Made by a program: the position numbers and the translations under genes. A stretch of DNA of 64,000 bases, from positions 133,994-197,993 of the forward strand of contig CAYSPG010000006.1 in NCBI GenBank assembly GCA_964432885.1, given 5' to 3'. Source of the stretch: CAYSPG01 sp964432885. GTDB taxonomy: Bacteria > Bacteroidota > Bacteroidia > AKYH767-A > OLB10. Shown piece by piece: positions 17,027 to 25,746 of the stretch (the first letter of the stretch is position 1; every line of letters starts with the position of its first letter). The notes under the pieces were generated by a model, which did not search any database, was not told the origin of the DNA, and saw nothing but the letters and a program-made list of their open reading frames with translations.

Positions 17027-18415
17027 ATGAAAAAGAAAAACACAACACGTAACATTATCATTGCAGTAGTAGCTGTTATTGTACTGCTTGTTGTTGCAAA
17101 AAAAGCCGGATGGCTTGGCGATGACTCGGCCATTAAAGTAAGCACCGAAAAAGTTTCGCTTCAAAACATTGTTGAAACCGTTTCGGCAAGTGGCAAAGTA
17201 CAACCCGAAGTGGAAGTTAAGTTAAGCAGCGATGTTTCGGGCGAAATTGTTGACATGATGGTGAAAGAAGGTGATGTGGTAAAAAAAGGCCAACTGCTGT
17301 GCAAAATAAATCCTGAAATTTATGCCTCATCACTTGATCAGGCTGTGGCAGGATTAAATGCCACCAAAGCAGGATTTGAAGGAAGCAAATCGCGGTTAAC
17401 ACAGGCCCAAAGCCAACTGGAGAAAACCGAAATTGCATACAACAGAAACAAAAAATTGTTTGATGAAAAAGTAATTTCGGCAAGCGATTTTGAAATTATA
17501 AAATCGGCTTACGAAGTTGCCAAAGCCGAAGTGGAAGCTTCAAAACAAAGCATGGCCGGTGCACAATACAACATACAAAGCAGTGGTGCCGGTGTACGCC
17601 AGGCAAAAGAAAACCTGAATAAAACCGACATTTATGCTCCCGTTGATGGAACCATATCTAAAGTAAGCAAGAAAAAAGGCGAGCGAGTGGCAGGCACAAG
17701 TTTTACCGATGGAACCGAAATACTGCGCATAAGTAATTTGCAGGAAATGGAAGTAAATGCCGATGTGGGCGAAAACGATATTATACGTGTTCATTTAAAA
17801 GACACAGCGCTGGTTGAGATTGATGCCTACAGCCCCCGAAAATTTAAAGGCGTAGTTACCGAAATTGCAAACTCGCCCAACCAGTCAATTACCGGTACCG
17901 ACCAGGTAACAAACTTTGCAGTAAAAATCCGCATCCTGCGCGAATCGTATTCTGATTTAATTCCGGCCGATCATCCAGAATATTCACCCTTTAGACCCGG
18001 CATGTCGGCAACGGTTGATGTACAAACAAAACGTGCAAGCAACGTTGTTTCGGTTCCTATTAAAGCGGTTACAACACGTGATACTACCGTGCGCTCGTCA
18101 TCAAAAGAAGTTAAACGTAAAAGTGATAATGAAGACGAGGACAATGCAGAAAACAAACAAGAAAAAACAACCACAGCTACTGAAACCGCTCCTGTAAAAG
18201 AAATTGTTTTTGTAAACGAAAATGGTGTAGCCAAACTGCGTACTGTTAAAACAGGCATACAAGATAGCAACAACATACAAATTATTGAGGGGGTTAATGA
18301 AGGTGAAGAGGTTGTTACCGACCCGTATCAAACCGTTTCGAAAAAACTAAAAGACGGAGACAAAATAACTGTGGTAAAAAAAGAAGAACTTTTTAAAGAC
18401 GAGAAAAAAGATTAG
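17027..18415 (+). CDS. Efflux transporter periplasmic adaptor (membrane fusion protein)
   Basis: 462 residues. One N-terminal membrane anchor (NIIIAVVAVIVLLVVAKKAGW), then the lipoyl/barrel-sandwich motif (GKVQPEVEVKLSSDVSGEIVDMMVKEGDVVKKGQLLCKI), a helical hairpin of about 110 residues, the second half-lipoyl (TDIYAPVDGTISKVSKKKGERV) and beta-barrel and membrane-proximal domains. The size and hairpin suit MacA/RND adaptors. A charged insert near residues 360-390 (KEVKRKSDNEDEDNAENKQEK) is low-complexity. It is co-oriented with TolC upstream and gpsA 6 bp downstream. Confidence 0.92.
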   Translation: MKKKNTTRNIIIAVVAVIVLLVVAKKAGWLGDDSAIKVSTEKVSLQNIVETVSASGKVQPEVEVKLSSDVSGEIVDMMVKEGDVVKKGQLLCKINPEIYASSLDQAVAGLNATKAGFEGSKSRLTQAQSQLEKTEIAYNRNKKLFDEKVISASDFEIIKSAYEVAKAEVEASKQSMAGAQYNIQSSGAGVRQAKENLNKTDIYAPVDGTISKVSKKKGERVAGTSFTDGTEILRISNLQEMEVNADVGENDIIRVHLKDTALVEIDAYSPRKFKGVVTEIANSPNQSITGTDQVTNFAVKIRILRESYSDLIPADHPEYSPFRPGMSATVDVQTKRASNVVSVPIKAVTTRDTTVRSSSKEVKRKSDNEDEDNAENKQEKTTTATETAPVKEIVFVNENGVAKLRTVKTGIQDSNNIQIIEGVNEGEEVVTDPYQTVSKKLKDGDKITVVKKEELFKDEKKD

Positions 18416-18421
18416 TGAGCA

Positions 18422-19459
18422 ATGCCCCTGCGTTTTTATAGCCCAAATACCATAAGCAGTTCCCACTTACCCCAAGGCATTACCGTTTTGGGTGGTGGCA
18501 GTTGGGCCACGGCAATTGTAAAAATTTTATCCGAAAACGTTTCGCAGTTAAACTGGTGGATACGCAAGCGCGAAACCATTGACTATATAAAAAAACACAA
18601 GCGCAATCCAAACTACTTAACCGATGTTGTAATTGATACCGGCAAAGTAATTTTGTTTGACGACATGGCTGCCGCCATTGAAAAATCATCTGCCGTAATT
18701 CTGGCTATACCATCGGCATTTTTAAAAACATCGCTGCAATACATTACGCCACATCAGCTTCGCAATAAAATTGTTTTTTCGGCCATCAAAGGCATTGTAC
18801 CCGAAGACCTGCTGATAGTGGGCGATTTTTTGCAAACCAAATACAATGTACACCCCACCAACGTAGGCGTTATCACAGGCCCATGCCATGCCGAAGAGGT
18901 AGCTATGGAAAAACTATCATACCTTACTATTGCCTGCCCCAACATTGAAAATGCACAGCACCTGTCGCACATGATGAATTGCCGCTACATAAAAACAAAC
19001 GTTAGTGATGACATTTATGGAACCGAGTATGCAGCCGTGCTTAAAAACGTAATAGCCATTGCCAGCGGCATGTGCCACAGCCTTGGCTATGGCGATAATT
19101 TTAATGCCGTACTTATAAGCAATGCTCTGCGTGAAATAAAACGCTTTGTGGACAAGGTACATCCAATAGAGCGCGACATAAAAGAATCGGCTTACCTTGG
19201 CGATTTATTAGTAACAGCTTACTCGCAGTTTTCGCGCAACCGTACCTTTGGCAGTATGATTGGAAAAGGCTACAGCATTAAAGCAGCTCAAATGGAAATG
19301 AACATGATTGCCGAAGGCTACTATGCCGTAAAATGTGTAAACGAGTTAAACCGAAAACTTAATGTGGATATGCCCATTTGTGATGCGGTTTACAACGTGC
19401 TTTACCAAAGCAAGTCGGCAAAAAGCGAAATTAAAGCGCTTGAAACAAAACTTAGCTAA
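18422..19459 (+). CDS. gpsA: NAD(P)H-dependent glycerol-3-phosphate dehydrogenase
   Basis: 345 residues. It makes sn-glycerol 3-phosphate from dihydroxyacetone phosphate for phospholipid synthesis in the cytoplasm. The dinucleotide-binding start is ITVLGGGSWATAI. Active-site motifs follow: VILAIPSAFL, FSAIKGIVPEDLL with the conserved lysine, GVITGPCHAEEVA, and the C-terminal domain YGTEYAAVLKNVIAIASGMCHSLGYGDNF...GDLLVTAYSQFSRNRTFGSMIGKG. The spacing of only 6 bp from the adaptor gene suggests co-transcription although the functions are unrelated. Confidence 0.95.
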   Translation: MPLRFYSPNTISSSHLPQGITVLGGGSWATAIVKILSENVSQLNWWIRKRETIDYIKKHKRNPNYLTDVVIDTGKVILFDDMAAAIEKSSAVILAIPSAFLKTSLQYITPHQLRNKIVFSAIKGIVPEDLLIVGDFLQTKYNVHPTNVGVITGPCHAEEVAMEKLSYLTIACPNIENAQHLSHMMNCRYIKTNVSDDIYGTEYAAVLKNVIAIASGMCHSLGYGDNFNAVLISNALREIKRFVDKVHPIERDIKESAYLGDLLVTAYSQFSRNRTFGSMIGKGYSIKAAQMEMNMIAEGYYAVKCVNELNRKLNVDMPICDAVYNVLYQSKSAKSEIKALETKLS

Positions 19460-19547
19460 ACACTTACTATCTAGTCCTAAAAATGGTTCACAATTTATTT
19501 GCTTTTGTACGGTATATCTGTCAGGAAAGGTCAACAACTCCAAACTA

Positions 19548-20858
19548 TTAAATCCCCATCGCCTTGGCATGCACGCTCGTCTTTGGCGGATTCCAGGCAT
19601 CGTCATACGATTCTTTAAAAAATAATTCTTTAATGTATGCACGTGTGCGCGTGATGCGGATAAAATATCCGAAATAAAAAACCATCAATGGCAGATAGGG
19701 AATGTAATAGCCTTTGGGTTCGTTTTTCCGCAAGCGGAAAAACAAAAACATAAAATATTTTAAAAAATTACTTGTGGTATAAAGCATAATGTTCATAGGT
19801 AAAATAAACCACACCATGTGCGAATAATTAAACAACATATCGGCAATATAGAAGTACCATTTTATATTAAGCAGCAAATTGTATGTGATGTTTTCCACAA
19901 AGCCAAAGAAATTTGAAAACCGAAAGTTTTGTGTAGGTAAAAAAACATCGTTGTGTTTTCTCAAACGAAATCGTATAAGTGATTTATCCCAACGCAATCG
20001 TTGCTTGGTTAATTTTTTAAATGTATCGGGCACGCTGGTTAAGCACACTGCAGCAGGCTGAAAAAAAATTTTAAAACCCATCTTGCGTATTTTAACGGTA
20101 ATGTCACCATCCAAACCGGGGCCAATATCCCATCCTCCAACTCTGTCAAGCGCATCGCGCCTAAATGCGCCAAATGCACCGGATACAATACGATAAACAC
20201 CCAGTTCACTTACAACAATACGGCCTACTGAAATTGAGTGAGCATATTCAACTCCTTGCAGTGTGGCGCACAGGCTCTCACGAAAATTACGTACAAGTAC
20301 GTTTCCGCCAACTGCACCAATGTTGTTGTCAAAATAAAAAGGAACAATAATTTTTTCTATAGCATCATAATCGTAACTGCAATCGGCATCAAGGTGAATG
20401 ATGATGGAGCCTTTTGCATAACGCAAAGCGGTATTTGCTCCAGATGCTTTTCCGCCACGCACTTCGTTGCGGATAAATAAATTTATCAATCCGCTTTGCT
20501 GCAAGCTACGGCCAATGGTTTCGGTTTTATCATCCGAACCATCGTCAACAATTATAAGTTCGTAATTGCGGTAAGTTTGTTCGCTAAGCGAGCGCGTAAG
20601 TTTGTACAAGTGCTTGCCCTCGTTTTTGCCGGGAACAATTATTGAAACCAACGGGCTTTCTTCATAAAGCAATTCTTTGGCGCGGTCCCACTTTGATTTT
20701 TGCAGCTTAAGTTTTATACGCCACCAAACCAATGTAACTAAATCAACAATGTAATACCTTGTGAATTCAAACACAAAAAAAAACCAAAACAGCCGTGCAA
20801 GTTTTTCAGGCCCCGCAGCGTTGGCGTATTGGATAAATTCGTCTATGTATTCAATCAT
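19548..20858 (-). CDS. Membrane-bound processive family 2 glycosyltransferase
   Basis: 436 residues. An N-terminal membrane helix (about 20-48) is followed by a GT-A domain: VSIIVPGKNEG, DDGSDD 105-110, nucleotide-sugar motif DAD 157-159, LDGD 249-252 at the acceptor-site acidic position, and QRLRW 286-290, the Q-x-x-R-W hallmark of processive synthases (cellulose, hyaluronan and PNAG synthase type). C-terminal membrane helices follow at about 320-400. It probably polymerises and extrudes an exopolysaccharide. It is the last gene of a four-gene operon (25593 to 19548) with TolC-like, HlyD-like and TackOD1 proteins. It converges on gpsA. The sugar cannot be told from sequence. Confidence 0.88.
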   Translation of the reverse strand: MIEYIDEFIQYANAAGPEKLARLFWFFFVFEFTRYYIVDLVTLVWWRIKLKLQKSKWDRAKELLYEESPLVSIIVPGKNEGKHLYKLTRSLSEQTYRNYELIIVDDGSDDKTETIGRSLQQSGLINLFIRNEVRGGKASGANTALRYAKGSIIIHLDADCSYDYDAIEKIIVPFYFDNNIGAVGGNVLVRNFRESLCATLQGVEYAHSISVGRIVVSELGVYRIVSGAFGAFRRDALDRVGGWDIGPGLDGDITVKIRKMGFKIFFQPAAVCLTSVPDTFKKLTKQRLRWDKSLIRFRLRKHNDVFLPTQNFRFSNFFGFVENITYNLLLNIKWYFYIADMLFNYSHMVWFILPMNIMLYTTSNFLKYFMFLFFRLRKNEPKGYYIPYLPLMVFYFGYFIRITRTRAYIKELFFKESYDDAWNPPKTSVHAKAMGI

Positions 20859-20865
20859 TGAAAAA

Positions 20866-20894
20866 CAGTTTGCAGTTTACGGTTTGCAGTTGCA
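20866..20894. repeat. Low-complexity phrase repeat (CAGTTTGCAGTTTACGG type)
   Basis: Between the GT2 and TackOD1 genes the spacer consists of iterated phrases of the form CAGTTTGCAG / TTTACGG / TTTGCAGTTGCA. The same phrases appear in coding sequence of the kelch genes near 58110-58150 and 59990-60020. Confidence 0.5.
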
Positions 20895-20943
20895 AGGTGT
20901 GATGATATTTTATTACTCCATCCTAAACCCTTAATCCTAAAAC

Positions 20944-22329
20944 CTATTCTTTCGTTTCGGCAGTTACCTGGCGATATTCAATTTTTACATCCAGTTCAAA
21001 TCCACTGATATTATTTTTTATCATCATCTTCATTTTTTCAGCTATCTCAGTGTTGTTTTTATTTAGCTGTTTTTCGTCCACATCGTTTACACAAATGCGA
21101 ATAATGTTGTTGGTGTCTATAGATATAAAATCGCTGCTGCTTATATACTCGCGCACAATACCTATAATCTCATTTAATAGTTTTGTATAACTGGTAGCGC
21201 CAATTACATCGTGCAACTGTTTTACATTTTGTAGTTCAACAGTTGTAAAGTATGATTTAAGTGATGGATTGTTTTTAATCCGCTCGGCTTGATAGTGCAG
21301 CATTACTTTAAAAATTTCAGGTCGTACGGTTCCTGTAATTTCACGCTCTTGCGAGGTAAGAATATTTATTGCATCCATCAACGTACTCTTTGCCGACAGG
21401 TTGTAAGCAAAAATGTTTTGTGTAATTAAGTACTGCACTTCGGTATCCTGATGGCAGCTTAAACACTTTGCCTTAACATATAAGTCCTGAAAATTTTTAT
21501 CGCAATTATTGCAATGGCAAACGCTTGAAGGCTTGTCATAGTCAACGCCTATGTGGCGCAATGATTTATTACACTTTGGGCATTCCAACGCATTGTATTC
21601 ATTCACCACAAAATCTTTTGACGGCCCCACATACGCGCATGGAAAGTGATGTATGTTGTCCTGCATGGTTACGTTTGCCGAGCCGCACGAAGGGCACACT
21701 TCACGATACAGCATGTATCCGTTACTGCAATTGCCACACAGGTACACACGGTCAACAAATTCGGGTGTAAACAATTGTTCTTTTGCGGCCCACTCAAGCA
21801 CTTGCAGTGTTTTTGTCTCTTCATGGCTTTCAAAATGTACGCTTACCTCAGGCCATGTATAACCAAGCGATGAGTTTACATTTAAATGCGGTGTAAGAGA
21901 AGAAATGTTGCGCGTGTACATAAAGTCAAAAACTTTTTTCATCGTTTGCGCTTCAAAAGATGGAGGTACAACAGGGTCGAGCTGTGTGGTTTTTAAAAAT
22001 ATATCTTTCACTGTTTTTGCCAAATCTTCCATTTGGTCGGTGCTAAAAATAATTCCGTCATTCAATCTTTTTACAAATGGGTCTTTAACATCCTTTGGGT
22101 TTAAAAGAAACAGTGGCTTTAAATAAAATTCGGGATTGCGGTGGGCACGTATTTTTTTTACAAAAAAGCGAGTGTAGTTTTCATCCTGTGCATCAATAAT
22201 CAATGCATCATAACCAATAAGGTGCTCTGACCTGAACGTGCTGTTGGCCTCAACAATATAAAATAACAACTGGCCAACCTGCACTTTGTTGTCGGCTACT
22301 TTTAAATTTTGTACTCCTTGCGCATTCAT
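20944..22329 (-). CDS. TackOD1-like zinc-binding protein with degenerate GGDEF-like tail
   Basis: 461 residues, cytoplasmic, no signal. Residues 1-115 resemble a receiver-like fold lacking phosphorylation residues (YDALIIDAQDEN). Residues about 130-300 hold twelve cysteines in zinc-ribbon spacing: C198-x2-C201, C212-x2-C215, C231, C250-x2-C253, C271/C273/C276, C289-x2-C292, matching the TackOD1 output domain as I know it. The C-terminal 150 residues look like a GGDEF-fold domain without the GGDEF motif (DFISIDTNNIIRICVND). It sits between the HlyD-like gene (10-bp gap) and the GT2 gene, which points to control of polysaccharide synthesis. The family call is from pattern memory and should be tested by profile search. 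Confidence 0.65.
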   Translation of the reverse strand: MNAQGVQNLKVADNKVQVGQLLFYIVEANSTFRSEHLIGYDALIIDAQDENYTRFFVKKIRAHRNPEFYLKPLFLLNPKDVKDPFVKRLNDGIIFSTDQMEDLAKTVKDIFLKTTQLDPVVPPSFEAQTMKKVFDFMYTRNISSLTPHLNVNSSLGYTWPEVSVHFESHEETKTLQVLEWAAKEQLFTPEFVDRVYLCGNCSNGYMLYREVCPSCGSANVTMQDNIHHFPCAYVGPSKDFVVNEYNALECPKCNKSLRHIGVDYDKPSSVCHCNNCDKNFQDLYVKAKCLSCHQDTEVQYLITQNIFAYNLSAKSTLMDAINILTSQEREITGTVRPEIFKVMLHYQAERIKNNPSLKSYFTTVELQNVKQLHDVIGATSYTKLLNEIIGIVREYISSSDFISIDTNNIIRICVNDVDEKQLNKNNTEIAEKMKMMIKNNISGFELDVKIEYRQVTAETKE

Positions 22330-22339
22330 TTTTTTATTG

Positions 22340-23428
22340 TCAGAATTTAAACTTGGTTATTTCAGCATTTAATTTGTTAAATAAAATCCAGCTTGCGTTT
22401 TGTCTTTCGTCAAGCGGAAAAATATCGGCAGCAATTGTTCTGCGCATGGGTTCATACTTTTTCTGAAACTCTTCGGGCATTGGATAGGTTCCTAAATAAA
22501 ATCTTTTTAAAATTCCTTTAGATGTTGTTCCGTCAGGAAAATTTACGTTTACCACATCGCCTTCGGCAAAAGATGCCAAATCTTTTTGTTCAAAATAAGC
22601 TTTGATATAAATATTATTTCGTCTTTGTATTGACATGATATCATCCGTGCGCAATGCCGTTTCATATTCATTTTTAAACTGGCGGTTTACCAAACCATCG
22701 CACGGTGCGGTAAACACGCGTGCTACACCAAGCAAGCCCGATTGCTGACCCGACTGCAGCAGTGATTGAATAGAAGTTTCGTCAAGCGGGCCATTTAGTT
22801 TTTCAAGCACCATTTTTAGCTGCCAGTTTTCGGTTTGCATTTTTGCAATGTCAGCCGACAGGTTATCAACTTCATTTTGTACGTTTTCTAAACGCGAATA
22901 GGGAAGAGCATCCAGAGTAACTAAGTTTTTTACACGCAGCAATTCGGTTTTGTTTTTCCAAAGAATTTTTGCTTTCTCTGAAATTTCAGAATTGTTTACA
23001 GCAATTTTTGTTTCAATATGCAACTTCTCGCGCTGTATCCACGAGTATTTGTCATTTGGCCGAACCTCCGATGACGCTGAAAAGGAAGTATCGCTTTCCT
23101 GTTTCAGCGCCAAAGGATTTTGTTCGATAAAGTACATGAAAAGCGAGTCGCCCGCGTAAACGGAGTCGCCTTCGTTTTTGTAAAATTTTAAAATGCGTGA
23201 ATCTTCGGTTAATCGTATCATGGTGTTATCCAAAAGCACCTGACCGTTAGCCTTTATAAAAAATACCTTTTTGTACACGTAAAAACCAGAGCCTAATAAA
23301 CCAAGTGCCAGCGCTCCAAAATAGATGAGCCTGTCGTAGTTTATTTTCTTTTTCTTTTTTACAGGCGAAGCCTTCTCAGGTATTACCCTAAGCATACTTT
23401 CTTTACGCCTGAAATTGGTACTCTTCAT
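22340..23428 (-). CDS. HlyD-family periplasmic adaptor of the polysaccharide operon
   Basis: 362 residues. A basic cytoplasmic N-terminus (KKKKKINYDR) precedes one membrane helix (LIYFGALALGLLGSGFYVY), then a lipoyl-like half (GQVLLDNTMIRLTEDSRILKFYKNEGDSVYAGDSLFMY), a helical hairpin of about 100 residues, and the second half (GVARVFTAPCDGLVNRQFKN). Residues 260-300 (GDVVNVNFPDGTTSKGILKRFY) match the beta-barrel domain of adaptors, also seen in Alg44-type polysaccharide export proteins. It would bridge the inner-membrane synthase and the TolC-like protein encoded just upstream. Confidence 0.82.
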   Translation of the reverse strand: MKSTNFRRKESMLRVIPEKASPVKKKKKINYDRLIYFGALALGLLGSGFYVYKKVFFIKANGQVLLDNTMIRLTEDSRILKFYKNEGDSVYAGDSLFMYFIEQNPLALKQESDTSFSASSEVRPNDKYSWIQREKLHIETKIAVNNSEISEKAKILWKNKTELLRVKNLVTLDALPYSRLENVQNEVDNLSADIAKMQTENWQLKMVLEKLNGPLDETSIQSLLQSGQQSGLLGVARVFTAPCDGLVNRQFKNEYETALRTDDIMSIQRRNNIYIKAYFEQKDLASFAEGDVVNVNFPDGTTSKGILKRFYLGTYPMPEEFQKKYEPMRRTIAADIFPLDERQNASWILFNKLNAEITKFKF

Positions 23429-23499
23429 TGTTGGTTAAAAATGCGATACTATAACTTGATGTGTTTTTCTTACACATCTTTTTTAAGTCAATGGAAACT

Positions 23500-25593
23500 T
23501 CAGTTTTCCATCTTTACCATTCGTGTTAAATCATGAATGGCATACGCATTAATACCTGTTTTGGCCGCTAATTGTTTCAAAAATTGTTGCAAATCTGACA
23601 AACTTTCAAAATCATTGGTGCGCAACGCAACCTTTGTTTTGGTTTTTCCGTAAACAGCCGATTCATTAATTTTTTTGGCTAACGATTCAATGTTCTTGTT
23701 TTCGTAGCACATTAAATACACATTGTCGGCTGTTTCAAAAATTTGCTTTACATACGATGGTTTGTAGTGCAGCGGTATGGAAACATTTACTTTAATGTTT
23801 TTTCCTTTGGCATATTGCTTTACAGTGTAAAGCATTTTTATGTACTCACTTAAATATTTTTCTTCCTTGCCTTTGTAGTCGGCAAATGTGTGGGGCTCTA
23901 CATCAAGATGCAATGCTGAAATATTTTTTCCTGCTTTGGCGCGAATGGAGTCAAGATACGTTATAACCTCTTTTGAAGATTGATTTACCAGATTGTTGTT
24001 GCCAATTAATAATTCAGCCGAAACGGTATAGCGCTTTAGTGTTTCAAAAAGTGCAATAGCATTTTTGTTTTCGTTTTCAGATGCATTTGCTTTTACCGAA
24101 ACAATGGCATTCGAAATTTTATTGTTGCTTAAAAACTCAGCAATAAATTGCGGAGTTAAACTTTCATATCCTTCGCTCCAGATGTAAACCGACTTATCAA
24201 AATTTTCTGAAACAAATTTATTTTCTAACGAATCGAGTTTCACAGGCATCAAATAATTTCCAATGTTTGTTTCGGGATGATAAGCCGAAAGGCGCAGCAA
24301 ATGCAAATACATCTGTTGTTTAATATCTATCAACTCAACCTTTTGTCCCTGCAATTGGTCAAGCAAATCAAGCGCATGAACAGGATTAAATTCAGCATCG
24401 TTAAACTGATGTCGTACTCGCTCAATACGCAAAAGCTCTTGTGTTTCTTTTGTTTTTTCGTACGTAGTGAGGTATTGTTTTAGTTTGTATCTAAACTCGT
24501 AAAAAATATTTAATTGTTCGGCAAACAGTTCATTGCCTGTTGTGCCAAAGCGGCTTTTTATCCATTCGTTTCGCGCAAGTGCTTCATTGCGGTTTTCTTT
24601 TACTGCCAATCCAATGGGTACCGAAAGCGAAAGGCCTACAGAGAAAAAATTCCGTTTGGTGTCAGAATAAAACGGGTCGTAATAGTTGTATTTTAATGAA
24701 CCGCGTAGCCCAACCCTGTTCATTGAATTGGATTGAAGGTTTGTGTTTTCTAACTGCAGTTTTAAAATGCTGTCGTTTGCAGGCTCAAGCCCTCGCACGG
24801 CTTTTAGATATTCGTCAAACTTTAAGTCAACAAGAGGCAAAATAACTTTGTCGGCCGAATCGGTTTGCTCAATCTGTTCAAAAGCTTTTTTGTAATCATT
24901 ATAAAGCTGCAATTCATAATTTATTTGCACCACGCTTTGCTGTGTTTGTATGCGCTGCAAATTGGTAATGGCATCCAACTCGTGCAACCGGTTTATGGCA
25001 ATTACTTTTTCATCAGCAATATTTTTTCTCTTATCAAGAATTTTAATTTTCTCAAGGTTAAAGCGATAAATCAATTCAGCCGAACGCTGCGAAATATTTT
25101 TTTCATAAGCCGATTCCTGCGAAAGCAGATTGTCCAGCTTTGCTTCATTGCGAAGCTGCTTGGCCTTTAAATCGTTTGCCACCAAGCCATCTTTAAAAAT
25201 ATTCCAGTCGAGCCCGGTTTGAAAACGCTGACGGTAAATTAAATCCTGCTCATCATCATTACTTGGCTTAAAGTTTTGAAAAAAGTTTGAGTTCCATTCC
25301 AGGCCCGGGTCGCGGTCATACTTTTCGGCACGTGCAAGTTGCCACGCATTTTTGTATTTAAGTTCATTGTCTTCTTTGGCTTTTTCGGGAGTAAAAATTT
25401 TTGACGCTGAACTCAAATATCCATCAGGCAACTTATCTAAAATTAAAATGCGGTAGCGAATCCACACCTTTTCCAATTCATGAATTTGTGTGGCAACAGC
25501 CGAATCTTTTTTTGACTGGGCATTTACTATAAATGGCAGCCCCAAAAAAACAGTTATAACTATGGCAGCACGTAAAAGAAATTTGAAATACAT
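23500..25593 (-). CDS. TolC-like outer-membrane protein fused to a TIM-barrel hydrolase-like domain
   Basis: 697 residues from ATG 25591-25593 (signal peptide MYFKFLLRAAIVITVFLGLPFIVNAQ); an opening 33 bp earlier weakens the signal. Residues about 80-430 are TolC-like: long coiled helices, GLRGSLKYNYYDPFYSD and FFSVGLSLSVPIGLAVKENRNEA. Residues about 450-697 form a separate alpha/beta unit with barrel-like strand periodicity (NAIVSVKANASE, SALHLDVEPHTF, NIKVNVSIPLHY, NVYLMCYENKN). The acidic DVE at about 564-566 sits at a strand end, as in glycoside hydrolase barrels. TolC proteins usually end after the first part, so this is a fusion. As first gene of the GT2/adaptor operon it could form the outer-membrane exit and trim or hold the polymer. 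Confidence 0.78.
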   Translation of the reverse strand: MYFKFLLRAAIVITVFLGLPFIVNAQSKKDSAVATQIHELEKVWIRYRILILDKLPDGYLSSASKIFTPEKAKEDNELKYKNAWQLARAEKYDRDPGLEWNSNFFQNFKPSNDDEQDLIYRQRFQTGLDWNIFKDGLVANDLKAKQLRNEAKLDNLLSQESAYEKNISQRSAELIYRFNLEKIKILDKRKNIADEKVIAINRLHELDAITNLQRIQTQQSVVQINYELQLYNDYKKAFEQIEQTDSADKVILPLVDLKFDEYLKAVRGLEPANDSILKLQLENTNLQSNSMNRVGLRGSLKYNYYDPFYSDTKRNFFSVGLSLSVPIGLAVKENRNEALARNEWIKSRFGTTGNELFAEQLNIFYEFRYKLKQYLTTYEKTKETQELLRIERVRHQFNDAEFNPVHALDLLDQLQGQKVELIDIKQQMYLHLLRLSAYHPETNIGNYLMPVKLDSLENKFVSENFDKSVYIWSEGYESLTPQFIAEFLSNNKISNAIVSVKANASENENKNAIALFETLKRYTVSAELLIGNNNLVNQSSKEVITYLDSIRAKAGKNISALHLDVEPHTFADYKGKEEKYLSEYIKMLYTVKQYAKGKNIKVNVSIPLHYKPSYVKQIFETADNVYLMCYENKNIESLAKKINESAVYGKTKTKVALRTNDFESLSDLQQFLKQLAAKTGINAYAIHDLTRMVKMEN

Positions 25594-25746
25594 CACTTCA
25601 AAAATAACTTCACCATGTAACAGCAATTAATTTCATACGGAAACTAATCAACACTAAAATGAATTAAAATGTTAATACTCTGCATTTGTATTGTAGCCTA
25701 TTTGCTTAGCTATAATTCCTATTTTAGGCACAACAAAAAATAATCT

